DNA of 19,982 nt from CAYQQU01 sp964419545 (GCA_964419545.1 CAYQQU010000089.1:1-19982); one strand, 5' to 3'; shown: positions 1-6,914, counted from the first letter of the stretch. Notes: generated by a model from the letters alone, not told the origin. Translations and numbers: made by a program.

Positions 1-499
1 ATTTCTTGAGTATTTCGGGGTTAGTTTCCAAAATGTATTGATATCGCTCTTTGGCAGTACCATTTAGAAACATAAGATGTCTTTTGAGTAATACCATTGA
101 TCGATCCCCTATATATTCTCGGATTAAAATATTGAATGTTACATTATGTTCGAGCAAATCCCAAACGCTATCCATATTAGCTACGAGGACGATAGAATTT
201 TCTAGGGTCTCTATAAAAATTGGGGATTTTTCTCCAGTTCTAACGCTTATAATGTCTGAAAGAAAATTATTTTTCTGAACGATCTCATCCGTAATTTCAT
301 CACCTTTGTCATTTATAAAATAGGTCCTTGCGCTACCATCTACAAGAAACCCAAGTTTTTTAATGACTGTTTGTCCCTCTTTAAATAGCGCTCCCTTATC
401 AAATTTTTTCTCGGAGAAAATGGATAAGATTTCCTGAACCTCGTGATCTTTAGGCTTTTTTACTCTTTGATGTATAAAACCTTCAAATTGGTTTTTCAT
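1..499 (-). CDS. Crp/Fnr-family transcription regulator (3' end cut off by the window)
   Basis: The reverse strand from the ATG at 499-497 is open to the window edge, giving 166 codons starting MKNQFEGFIHQRVKKP. The segment KFDKGALFKEGQTVIKKLGF, followed by FLVDGSARTYF, reads as the beta-roll of a cyclic-nucleotide-binding-like (Crp/Fnr) sensor domain. The last visible part, AKERYQYILETNPEILKK, is the typical entry to the C-terminal winged helix, which lies outside the window. Family members are usually 190-220 aa, so about 30-50 residues are missing. They bind DNA as dimers and respond to a small ligand or redox signal; the ligand here cannot be read. The gene is visibly AT-richer in codon use than every other gene in the window, suggesting transfer or a recent arrival. 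A MITE sits 24 bp upstream of the start, between the gene and any promoter. Confidence 0.85.
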   Translation of the reverse strand, partial: MKNQFEGFIHQRVKKPKDHEVQEILSIFSEKKFDKGALFKEGQTVIKKLGFLVDGSARTYFINDKGDEITDEIVQKNNFLSDIISVRTGEKSPIFIETLENSIVLVANMDSVWDLLEHNVTFNILIREYIGDRSMVLLKRHLMFLNGTAKERYQYILETNPEILKK

Positions 500-523
500 G
501 ATTTCCAACTGATTGCTTACTCA

Positions 524-685
524 GAGCTTGTTTGGAGGTAGTGCTTTTGAAGCGAAAAACTCAGATTTTGGGTTCTCCCGAAGGGATTTTTCCGGCTCAT
601 AGCAGCGCTACGGGTCGGAAAAATGCCACAGGGAGGTTCCAAAAGCTGGGTTTTGCAGCCAAAATGACTACCTCCAAACAAGCTC
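524..685 (+). mobile_element. 162-bp palindromic MITE, copy 1, with TCA target duplication
   Basis: The element starts GAGCTTGTTTGGAGGTAGT and ends with its exact reverse complement at 667-685. It is flanked on both sides by the direct repeat TCA (521-523 and 686-688). The whole interior is an imperfect palindrome centred on TAGCAGCGCTA near 605, so either transcript would fold into one long hairpin. There is no transposase, so it is a non-autonomous element. It matches 13123-13284 (opposite orientation) at all but one position I could find, and the start at 19936 (same orientation). A 3-bp TNA duplication is known for the IS1031 and ISL2 groups of the IS5 family; assignment to IS5 is inference. 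The 62- and 72-codon frames running through it are by-products of the palindrome. Confidence 0.85.
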
Positions 686-688
686 TCA

Positions 689-835
689 ATGCACACTTTG
701 AGGTGGGTACTAAAAAATGAGGGTTCTGAAATCATCGGGTTGGATTAAATGTCCATATAACAGGTAAGATTTCATTGAGTAAGGTAGAGGAGTTGTGGGT
801 AGCAGAGCACCCGAAAGCGCCCTGCCTCCCATCAG
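689..835. other. AT-rich intergenic stretch, no feature recognised
   Basis: Between the MITE and the 3' end of tRNA-Leu I see no open frame with protein character and no clear TAnnTTTG box for the Crp/Fnr gene. I also see no strong intrinsic terminator for the tRNA. Its composition is like the Crp/Fnr gene rather than the GC-rich genes further on. Confidence 0.4.
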
Positions 836-1246
836 TACCCGGGACGGGACTTGAACCCGTACGGGCATTACTGCCCACTGGATTTTCTTACCAGCTACGG
901 CTTTCGCCGCCCCCTGATCCCCGATAGCTATTGGAATCGGGAATCGTCAGGGTTTGTGGTCTGGACTATCCCTTCGCCGTGCCGGCCGTGCCGGTTTAGG
1001 CGCCTCCCGTCTAGTCTCTACACCTTTCCCGATTACAAAGGTCGGGACTTGGCTCGGGATTGCCATCTCCTGCTGCGCAGGCTGCACAAGAAACAGCCTG
1101 CGAGCCATCCGCCAATGCCAGCGGGCTTCGGCGGACGAAGCAAGGATCAGGTTTCCCCGAATTTGAGAGGTTCTACGGTCCGGATTTCTCCGGGCGCACT
1201 CAAATTGCTTTAAGTCCAGCGCGTCTACCACTTCCGCCACCCGGGC
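836..1246 (-). tRNA. tRNA-Leu(UAA), interrupted by a group I intron
   Basis: The 5' exon (1246-1212, 35 nt) gives the acceptor strand GCCCGGG, the D arm GGCGGAAGTGGTAGACGC and the 5' half of the anticodon arm CTGGACTT. The 3' exon (886-836, 51 nt) starts AAAATCCAG. It contains the long class II variable arm GGGC-AGTAAT-GCCC, the T arm ACGGGTTCAAGTCCCGT and the acceptor strand CCCGGGT with discriminator A. Joining the exons gives an 86-nt class II tRNA with anticodon stem CTGGA/TCCAG and loop CTTAAAA, so the anticodon is UAA (leucine). The CCA end is not encoded. The intron lies between U34 and A35. It lies downstream of tRNA-Gly on the same strand, but a strong terminator separates them, so it probably has its own promoter. 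Confidence 0.93.
887..1211 (-). ncRNA. Group I intron (IC3-like) in the tRNA-Leu anticodon loop
   Basis: This 325-nt insert carries the conserved group I core in order on the reverse strand. P1 is formed by exon ACUU with intron GAGU, giving the required U-G pair at the 5' splice site. P2 is CCGGA-GAAA-TCCGG. The P strand is AATTCGGGGAAACC and the Q strand is ATCCCGAGCCAAG, with P4 as UCGGG/CCCGA. P6 is TCCCGA/TCGGGA. The R strand is GTAGAGACTAGACGG and the S strand is GATAGTCC (P7). P3 pairs CCUCUC with GGGAGG. P9 is CCCTGA/TCAGGG followed by a GAAA-capped hairpin. The last intron base is G, as required. The core strings closely resemble the tRNA introns of Azoarcus and cyanobacteria. P5 has extra hairpins (GCAGGCTG with CAGCCTGC). 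There is no homing endonuclease. It should self-splice; that is inference. Confidence 0.92.
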
Positions 1247-1343
1247 CGGAAAGGTTACCCGCTCGCTGGGCGAGGGGGCGACCTTTCCGTAACATTGTGA
1301 CTTGGGTATGATGTGTATACCGCTGCCTTCGCTGCGGATAGTA

Positions 1344-1351
1344 CAAAAATA
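1344..1351 (-). promoter_or_regulatory. Possible -7 box for tRNA-Leu
   Basis: The reverse strand reads TATTTTTG, matching the Bacteroidota -7 consensus TAnnTTTG, about 97 bases before the tRNA-Leu 5' end. It overlaps the T-tract of the tRNA-Gly terminator and no good -33 TTG is visible, so it may be only the T-tract by chance. Confidence 0.35.
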
Positions 1352-1352
1352 A

Positions 1353-1381
1353 AAAAAGCCTTCATCATTTGAAGGCTTTTT
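1353..1381 (-). terminator. Intrinsic terminator after tRNA-Gly
   Basis: A perfect 12-bp stem (1353-1364 with 1370-1381) has a 5-base loop. The core is AGCCTTCA/TGAAGGCT, extended by A/T pairs, with a T-tract on both strands. It begins six bases past the CCA end of tRNA-Gly, so it should end that transcript and separate it from tRNA-Leu. It would work in either direction. Confidence 0.85.
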
Positions 1382-1386
1382 CTGCG

Positions 1387-1462
<76 letters not shown>

Positions 1463-1517
1463 GTCATTCTTATTACGCTGCCTATCACAGCGAACGCTCC
1501 TTTTTCCGAGAGCGATG

Positions 1518-1549
1518 CAAATATAATGCAAAGTTTTTTTATTTGTCAA
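1518..1549 (-). promoter_or_regulatory. Bacteroidota-type promoter of tRNA-Gly
   Basis: The reverse strand reads TTGACA (1549-1544), then, 21 bases after the TTG, TATATTTG (1525-1518). This is an excellent match to the -33/-7 pattern TTG and TAnnTTTG. Transcription would start about 50 bases before the tRNA, leaving a short 5' leader for RNase P to remove. Confidence 0.8.
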
Positions 1550-1708
1550 TACTTTGACTGGGAAAATGTTGGTGAAGGCTAATGGCAAAGCCGGCAAAAT
1601 AAAAACAGCGCTGCTTTTTTTACCCGCATAAATTTCCCAAATAAAGAGTCTGACCAGCCCGGCCAACCCTGAGAAAATGAAAAACCTAAGATTTTACCCC
1701 ATCCACGC

Positions 1709-2008
1709 CATCCCAAAAATCCTGCTCCATCCCGCCAATCCCGCCATCCCGACAATCCTGCTCCATCCCGCCAATCCCGCCAATCCCGGTCCATCCCGCC
1801 AATCCCGAAAATCCCGGTCCACCCCGCCAATCCCGGCAATCCCGGTCCACCCCGCCAATCCCGGCAATCCCGGTCCATCCCGCCATCCCCGCCAATCCCG
1901 GTCCATCCCACCAATCCCGGCAATCCCGGTCCATCCCACCAATCCCGAAAATCCCGGTCCACCCCGCCATCCCCGAAAATCCCGGTCCATCCCACCAATC
2001 CCGGTCCA
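1709..2008. repeat. 28-bp minisatellite with G-quadruplex pattern on the minus strand
   Basis: From 1788 to 1983 there are seven consecutive 28-bp units of the form GGTCCAYCCCRCCAATCCCG plus NNAATCCC. A partial unit runs to 2008, and a looser version with TGCTCC instead of GGTCC fills 1709-1787. Units differ at a few fixed positions: T/C, G/A, GC/AA, and CCAAT/CCAT. Because 28 is not a multiple of three and the array lacks stops, several frames stay open on both strands. None has a start context or protein-like composition, so I read it as non-coding. The minus strand has runs of three or four G every nine or ten bases. The array lies between the DUF4836-like gene and the tRNA genes. Confidence 0.9.
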
Positions 2009-2012
2009 AAAC

Positions 2013-2033
2013 GAGCCCGCCAAAAGCGGGCTC
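2013..2033 (-). terminator. Probable terminator of the DUF4836-like gene
   Basis: A perfect 8-bp stem GAGCCCGC/GCGGGCTC with a 5-base loop lies about 45 bases past the stop at 2080. It is followed on the minus strand by GTTTTGG. The T-tract is short. A second perfect 7-bp hairpin (AACCGGC/GCCGGTT, 2062-2081) overlaps the stop codon itself. Confidence 0.5.
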
Positions 2034-2079
2034 CGTCAATAATCCGAAACATCCTAAAAGCAACCGGCGGGTTGGCCGG

Positions 2080-3615
2080 TTAAATCTTCCGTTCCTGCTT
2101 GCTTTTGAATTCCTCGTTATAATAACGCAGCAGGTAGTTCAGGCTGTTGGCGCCGCCGTCTTTGGTTTCCAGGATCAGATTACCCGTCTCGCGGTCCGTC
2201 CAGGCGCGCATCTGGCCAAAAGGAGAGGCTTCGCCTGGCTTGTCGACGGGGACCCTGCCGGCCAGGGTAAAGATACTGGCCTTGCGTTCACCGGATAGCG
2301 CCCGGTGGTAGTCGGAATCGGCGGTAAAATCACCGGACTGAATTTGCTGCAGGCGCTCGGGGGTGCGGGCGATGACGAGGCGGTCGCCGTCGACCCACAG
2401 CCGGCCTTGCCAGTTTATCCGGTTGACTTTGGTGGTGCTGTCGGTTTTGATCACTTCTTCGTAGGGCTGCAACTCGTATGTCGATTCCGATAGCTTGATC
2501 AGCAGTTCTTTAGCTTCCATGCCGGCAAAGAGCTCGCGCAGCTGGTCGTGGTCGGTGATAGTGGCGACGAACAGGAGTTCCGGTTGGCTCATCGTATCCG
2601 GCCGCGGATAAATGCCGAGCGCCATGTCGCCCTCGAGCGCTTTCAGTAAGTCCTGCAGGCTGAAGCCGTAACGCTGGGCAGCTTCTTCGGCGAACCCTTT
2701 GGAGTACTTTTCGACGAGCAGCTGATCGATGCCCGGCAGGTCGAAAGCGACCGTAAGCAGAGCTTCCAGGTTCTCACCCGGGATGTAGGGGGTGAGGTCT
2801 TCTTCGACGCCTTCGCGGAAAAACAGGTCGAGGTCGTTGCGCAGTTTTTTCCGGATGAAGAAGCGGCTTTCGTTGCGGATCCGGCCTTCCTCGAAAAAGA
2901 CGTAGTTGTGGATATAATTGTCGCGCAGCGCTTCCGGGTCGACGATGCCCAGGTTTTCCGCCAGGTTGGTATTGACGTCACCGGGCAGGGCGTTGGCGTT
3001 CAGCCAGAGGGCCATGTCGAAATCTTCCTCGAGGCACTGCTGCAAATTGCGGTTGGCGGCCAATGAGGCTTCCGGCGCTTGCTTGAAAAAGCGGTCGGGG
3101 CCGTCGGTGAAGCCTTCGCCTTTCATAGCGAGGCCGATCCGGCCATCCCAGGCCAGGACGCCGTCATTGCCGGCGGTGGAATAGCGGTAGCCCGCCGGCG
3201 AAACCTGGGGCTTCGCTTCCAGTTGGTCGACCATCCGGGCGAAGGCTGCCGTGTCGGCCAGCGAAAAGAAAAGGGCCGTCGCATCGTCGCCGGATTCGCC
3301 CCAGGCCGGCCAGTTGGCCAGGTACATGTTCTGCTCCAGGTCGATGCCCGTGCGGGCGGGATCCTCGAACAGCTCCGCGGAAAAGGGCAGCTCGTCGGCG
3401 GCTTCGTCGACCATTTCCCGGTAAAATTCCATTTGGCGAACGGCTTCGAAGTCGGCTTTATTCATCATCTGCTGCGGCCGGATGACGGCCACGGCCGTGA
3501 CGTCGGTAGGCATATATTGTAGGGCATCGTCCCGAAGGGCGGCTTCCGGCTGGCAGGCCGCAAGTAGCGAAAGCATCAGTAACAAAAAGAAAAAAGAAGG
3601 CAAACGAAATCGCAT
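2080..3615 (-). CDS. DUF4836-like lipoprotein
   Basis: A 511-aa protein. I chose the ATG at 3615, where MRFRLPSFFFLLLMLSLLAA followed by C21 forms a clear lipoprotein signal; the frame is open 30 codons further upstream but that part is not signal-like. The mature N-terminus has QYMPTDVTAVAVIRPQQM, matching the start seen in DUF4836 proteins of Bacteroidota, in which a fixed 'P-x-D-x-x-A-V' element opens a large extracytoplasmic domain. The function of this family is not established. The protein is acidic, with no further membrane segment. It should be anchored to the inner or outer membrane facing the periplasm. It is a single-gene unit with its own promoter (3640-3670) and a hairpin after the stop. 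The family assignment rests on overall pattern, not on a catalytic motif. Confidence 0.75.
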   Translation of the reverse strand: MRFRLPSFFFLLLMLSLLAACQPEAALRDDALQYMPTDVTAVAVIRPQQMMNKADFEAVRQMEFYREMVDEAADELPFSAELFEDPARTGIDLEQNMYLANWPAWGESGDDATALFFSLADTAAFARMVDQLEAKPQVSPAGYRYSTAGNDGVLAWDGRIGLAMKGEGFTDGPDRFFKQAPEASLAANRNLQQCLEEDFDMALWLNANALPGDVNTNLAENLGIVDPEALRDNYIHNYVFFEEGRIRNESRFFIRKKLRNDLDLFFREGVEEDLTPYIPGENLEALLTVAFDLPGIDQLLVEKYSKGFAEEAAQRYGFSLQDLLKALEGDMALGIYPRPDTMSQPELLFVATITDHDQLRELFAGMEAKELLIKLSESTYELQPYEEVIKTDSTTKVNRINWQGRLWVDGDRLVIARTPERLQQIQSGDFTADSDYHRALSGERKASIFTLAGRVPVDKPGEASPFGQMRAWTDRETGNLILETKDGGANSLNYLLRYYNEEFKSKQERKI

Positions 3616-3639
3616 GACGCATTTTATTTGGTTATGCGC

Positions 3640-3670
3640 CAAAAGTAGCCGCCGTTCATAAAGGGTGCAA
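3640..3670 (-). promoter_or_regulatory. Promoter of the DUF4836-like gene
   Basis: The reverse strand has TTG (3670-3668), 20 bases, then TACTTTTG (3647-3640), a full match to the Bacteroidota -33/-7 pattern. The expected start would leave a leader of roughly 18 bases before the ATG at 3615. This supports that ATG over the upstream open frame, which would lie outside the transcript. Confidence 0.75.
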
Positions 3671-3724
3671 AATGAATGGATTAAATGCACACAATAATAG
3701 ATCAATCACCCTCAAACCGCTCCG

Positions 3725-3798
3725 CCCCCCACACCCACACCCCCACTCACACCCACACCCCCACTCACACCCACACTCATACCCACACCCACTACCCC
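3725..3798. repeat. CACACC-type low-complexity repeat at the ppk1 3' end
   Basis: Two identical 18-bp units ACACCCACACCCCCACTC lie at 3731-3748 and 3749-3766. Degenerate CACACCC/CACTC units continue to about 3798, reaching the ppk1 stop codon at 3792-3794. The minus strand, which is the ppk1 sense strand, is a run of G and T with many GGG and GGGGG blocks. I see no intrinsic terminator for ppk1, and this tract takes that place. Confidence 0.85.
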
Positions 3799-5939
3799 TC
3801 CATCTTCCGTTTTACATAGTAATAGGTCTCCATCTGCGACCGTATCGCCAGGTCGGAGCCGTCTTTACGGTAAGTATTGCTCAGGTCGTGATCGAGCAGG
3901 CGGGCTTTGACGTTATCGCTGAGTTGGATGTTGAGGTAGTCTTTGATCTCTTGTTTGATAGCGGGGTCGTAGATGGGGAAGGCCGTCTCTACGCGGTAGG
4001 TCAGATTGCGCACCATCCAGTCGGCGGAAGAGAGGTACAGGATGTCTTCGCCGCCGTGGTGGAAGGAAAAGACGCGGGCGTGTTCCAGGAACCGGTCGAC
4101 GATGCTGACGGCTTCGATGTGTTCGCTGAGGCCTTCGACGCCCGGTACCAGGCTGCAGATGCCGCGTACGATGAGCTTGATCTCGACGCCGGCGCTGCTG
4201 GCGTCGTAGAGTTTCTGGACCATGGGTCGATCTTGCAGGCTGTTGAGTTTGAGTACGATCTGGGCGGGTTTGCCGGCGCGGGCTTGTTGGATCTCGAAAT
4301 CGATCAGGTTTTCCAGTTCGGTGCGCAGGTTGAACTGGCCGACGAGGAGATGCTCGAACGATTGCTGCGGCATTTTGACGGTTTCGAGGAAGGAAAAGAC
4401 GCGCGCCACTTCCGAGACGATCCGTTCGTCGGCGGTGAAGAGGCCGAAATCGCTGTACACTTTAGCGGTGTCTTCGTGGAAGTTGCCGGTAGACAGATAG
4501 GTATACATATCGGCCTGATCCTTCTCCTGGCGGCGCACCAGCGCCAGTTTGGAGTGTACTTTCACGCCGGGGAAGCTGTAATGTACGGCTACGCCTGCTT
4601 TTTCCAGCTGTTCGCCCCATTCGAGGTTGGCTTCCTCATCAAAGCGGGCTTTCACTTCGATAAAAACGGATACTTGTTTGCCGGCCTTCACTGCATCCAT
4701 CAGCGCCTGCATGATGCGCGATTTGCGCGCTACGCGGTACTGGATGATTTTGATGTGCGTGACCTCGGGATCGCGGGCCGCCTCCTCAAAAAAGCGCACC
4801 ACCGATTCGTAGGAGTGGTAGGGAACGTGGATGAGGTGGTCCCGGTCGCGAATGGCCTGGAAAAAGTCGGGCGCCCGTTCCAGGTCGTGGTACGGAATGG
4901 CCGGCAGGGGCGGGTTTTTGAGGTGCGTCAATCCGAAATCGGGAAACTTAAAAAAGTCGAAATTATTGTGATAGCGGCCCTCCTTGAGGATGTCGTAGCG
5001 GTCGAGGTCAAACACCTCCACCAGGAAGTTCAGCAGATCTTCGGGCATTTCGCGGTCGTAGACGAATCGCGAAGCGGGGCCGACGTGGCGTTTGGTGAGG
5101 CTGTCTTTGATCTTTTGGATGAGGTCGCCCGAAAATTCGTCGTCGATATACAATTCCGCATCGCGCGTCAGCTTAATGGAATAGGTATCCAGGATGTTGT
5201 AGCCCGGGAACATCCAGGAAAGGCTGTGCCGAACGATGTCGTCGAGGAGGATGATATCCTGGCGATCGCCCGTCGAAGGCAGCTTGATAAAGCGGGGCAG
5301 GTGGTCGGAAGGTATTTTGACGATGGCGAACTCGTGCTGGTCTTCGGACTTGGTTTTGTCGACCATCAGGACGGTGAGATAAAGCGAGGCGTTATTGAGG
5401 AAGGGGCGGATTTTGTCTTTAACCAGCAGCACCGGTTGCACGAAGGGCAGCATATGGCCTTTGAAATAGTTCTCGACAAAGGTTTTCTGCTCTTCGTTCA
5501 GATCGAGGCGGCGCAGGATGTAAATGTTGTGTTTGCGCAATTCCGGGATGAGTTGTTCTTCGAAGATCCGGCTGAACACTTCCTGTTGCTTATTGACAAG
5601 CCGCTGAATTTCTTTGACGATCTGTTTCGGGGAGATCTCCAGCTCTTTTTTGGTCTTTTTTCCTACGCGCAACAGGTTGCGGTGGTTGGCCATGCGCACG
5701 CGGAAAAACTCGTCGAGGTTGGACGAGTAGATGGCCATAAATTTGATGCGTTCGAAGAGCGGTACGGAGGGATCCATGGCTTCCTGCAGCACCCGGTAGT
5801 TGAAGGAAAGCCAGCTGATGTCGCGATGGATATAAGGCATGCCGTCTTCCGTAGTCAACAGGGCTTTGTTGGGTCGAAAATTGGATTTGGCGATGCTGCG
5901 TGAGGCCATTTTTTCTTTGAATTGGCTGTAAGGAGACAT
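3792..5939 (-). CDS. ppk1: Polyphosphate kinase 1
   Basis: A 715-aa protein of the usual PPK1 length. It makes polyphosphate by moving the terminal phosphate of ATP onto a growing chain, through a phosphohistidine intermediate. The N-terminal domain opens with YIHRDISWLSFNYRVLQEA (36-54) and IYSSNLDEFFRVRM (70-83), both hallmark motifs. The catalytic histidine is H462 in GVKVHSKLAL. The second conserved histidine is H620 in DRFLEHARVFSF. STGNFHEDTAKVYSDFGLFT (483-502) is another family signature. Nothing essential looks missing. The start ATG is 10 bases after the stop of the DUF72 gene, so the two are almost certainly one operon; they have no obvious shared pathway. Confidence 0.97.
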   Translation of the reverse strand: MSPYSQFKEKMASRSIAKSNFRPNKALLTTEDGMPYIHRDISWLSFNYRVLQEAMDPSVPLFERIKFMAIYSSNLDEFFRVRMANHRNLLRVGKKTKKELEISPKQIVKEIQRLVNKQQEVFSRIFEEQLIPELRKHNIYILRRLDLNEEQKTFVENYFKGHMLPFVQPVLLVKDKIRPFLNNASLYLTVLMVDKTKSEDQHEFAIVKIPSDHLPRFIKLPSTGDRQDIILLDDIVRHSLSWMFPGYNILDTYSIKLTRDAELYIDDEFSGDLIQKIKDSLTKRHVGPASRFVYDREMPEDLLNFLVEVFDLDRYDILKEGRYHNNFDFFKFPDFGLTHLKNPPLPAIPYHDLERAPDFFQAIRDRDHLIHVPYHSYESVVRFFEEAARDPEVTHIKIIQYRVARKSRIMQALMDAVKAGKQVSVFIEVKARFDEEANLEWGEQLEKAGVAVHYSFPGVKVHSKLALVRRQEKDQADMYTYLSTGNFHEDTAKVYSDFGLFTADERIVSEVARVFSFLETVKMPQQSFEHLLVGQFNLRTELENLIDFEIQQARAGKPAQIVLKLNSLQDRPMVQKLYDASSAGVEIKLIVRGICSLVPGVEGLSEHIEAVSIVDRFLEHARVFSFHHGGEDILYLSSADWMVRNLTYRVETAFPIYDPAIKQEIKDYLNIQLSDNVKARLLDHDLSNTYRKDGSDLAIRSQMETYYYVKRKMEG

Positions 5940-5949
5940 AATGCGGGTT

Positions 5950-6867
5950 TTAAAATAAACTCATCTGGTTGCCGGGCTGTTCGCGGTCGTTCAGGAATTG
6001 GGGGCCGCGGGTAAGGATACCGTTTTTTTCCATGGATCGGCAAATATACTGCGCCATTTCCGGCGCGTGTACATTATCGGGTTGATGCGGAAAAAAGAAT
6101 GCGTTGTGCAGGCCGGCCTCGAACCAGCTCTGCAGGCGGGCCGTCCACCGGTCGGCGCGTTCGTAATCGGTCGGGTGCAGCCCGTTGCCGACAAATCGCA
6201 CCATGGCCACGGGAGTGGTCAGGCCCATGTGCAGGACGTCGCGCCGGCCGGCGACGTCGGTAATGACGACACCCAGGCCGCGGGCGTGCAGCAGGGCGAA
6301 AAGGGCGTCGGGCGTCGAATCACCGGAAAACCAGCTTTCGTGCCGCAGTTCCAGGGCCAGGGGAATGCCGGCCGGCCAGTGGTCGACGAAGCGCTCGATC
6401 ACCGGCAGGCGGTCGGCCCCGAAATAGGGCGGCAATTGCAGAAAACAACAACCGAGCTTTTCCTGCAAACCGGCGACGGCGTCCGCAAATTGCGGCAGGG
6501 CCGTTTGGCTGACGCCCAGGTCGCGGCTGTGGCTGACGGTTTGGGGCGCCTTGGGGCAAAAGCGAAAATCAGCGGGCGTTTCTTCGTACCATTTGCGAAT
6601 GGTATCTTGCGTCGGAATGCGGTAGTGCGTGGTGTTCAGCTCGATGGTGTTGAACTGGCGGCCGTAATGGCCGAGAAAATCTTTGGTTTTGGCGCCCGCA
6701 GGGTATATTTTACCGACCCATTCCTTCATGCTCCAGCCCGTACAGCCGATAAACAGGCGCCGGGCATCGGCCGGAGGCGCCGCCGAAAGGCTTTCGGCGG
6801 TGATGGGATGGTCGGGAGGAAGCGAAAAATCAACGCCCTCGATATTTTGCAATTTGCCGAATTTCAT
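5950..6867 (-). CDS. DUF72 (YecE-like) TIM-barrel protein
   Basis: A 305-aa protein matching the DUF72 family. FIGCTGWSMKEWVGKIYP (39-56) is the family's N-terminal signature, followed by FNTIELNTTHYRIPT, FRFCPKAPQTVSH, LGCCFLQLPPYF, ALELRHESWF, VITDVAGR and MVRFVGNG. These are the successive strands and loops of the TIM barrel. The C-terminal AFFFPHQPDNVHAPEMAQYI has the family's N-x-x-A-P-x-x-A pattern. No reaction has been firmly shown for the family. The first 35 residues precede the barrel and are not typical. The gene leads an operon with ppk1, and a TACTTTTG -7 box lies at 6898-6891, giving a leader of about 18 bases. Confidence 0.92.
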   Translation of the reverse strand: MKFGKLQNIEGVDFSLPPDHPITAESLSAAPPADARRLFIGCTGWSMKEWVGKIYPAGAKTKDFLGHYGRQFNTIELNTTHYRIPTQDTIRKWYEETPADFRFCPKAPQTVSHSRDLGVSQTALPQFADAVAGLQEKLGCCFLQLPPYFGADRLPVIERFVDHWPAGIPLALELRHESWFSGDSTPDALFALLHARGLGVVITDVAGRRDVLHMGLTTPVAMVRFVGNGLHPTDYERADRWTARLQSWFEAGLHNAFFFPHQPDNVHAPEMAQYICRSMEKNGILTRGPQFLNDREQPGNQMSLF

Positions 6868-6890
6868 AATAGCGGGAATCGTTACCTGTC

Positions 6891-6907
6891 CAAAAGTACT
6901 AAATTTG
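6891..6907. promoter_or_regulatory. Back-to-back -7 boxes of divergent genes
   Basis: Only 47 bases separate the divergent DUF72 and membrane-protein genes. The minus strand reads TACTTTTG (6898-6891) and the plus strand reads TAAATTTG (6900-6907), both TAnnTTTG matches, one base apart. No clear -33 TTG is visible for either. The plus-strand box is eight bases from the ATG at 6915, so that mRNA would be leaderless or nearly so. Confidence 0.5.
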
Positions 6908-6914
6908 CCCGAGT

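Noticed and set aside
532..735. Small proteins of 62-78 aa in both directions through the MITE
   Set aside because: The palindrome keeps frames open on both strands, and they continue into unrelated flanks.
1788..2008. CRISPR array
   Set aside because: The 28-bp units are directly contiguous with no unique spacers, and no cas genes are nearby.
1579..2063. Glycine- and tryptophan-rich or proline-rich repeat proteins in several frames
   Set aside because: The 28-bp repeat lacks stop codons, so several frames on both strands are open. There is no start context, signal or conserved phase, so a repeat protein is not supported.
3672..5903. 743-codon open frame on the plus strand opposite ppk1
   Set aside because: It is exactly antisense to ppk1, whose motifs are intact. 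High GC at third codon positions keeps the opposite frame open, and its translation has no domain-like pattern.
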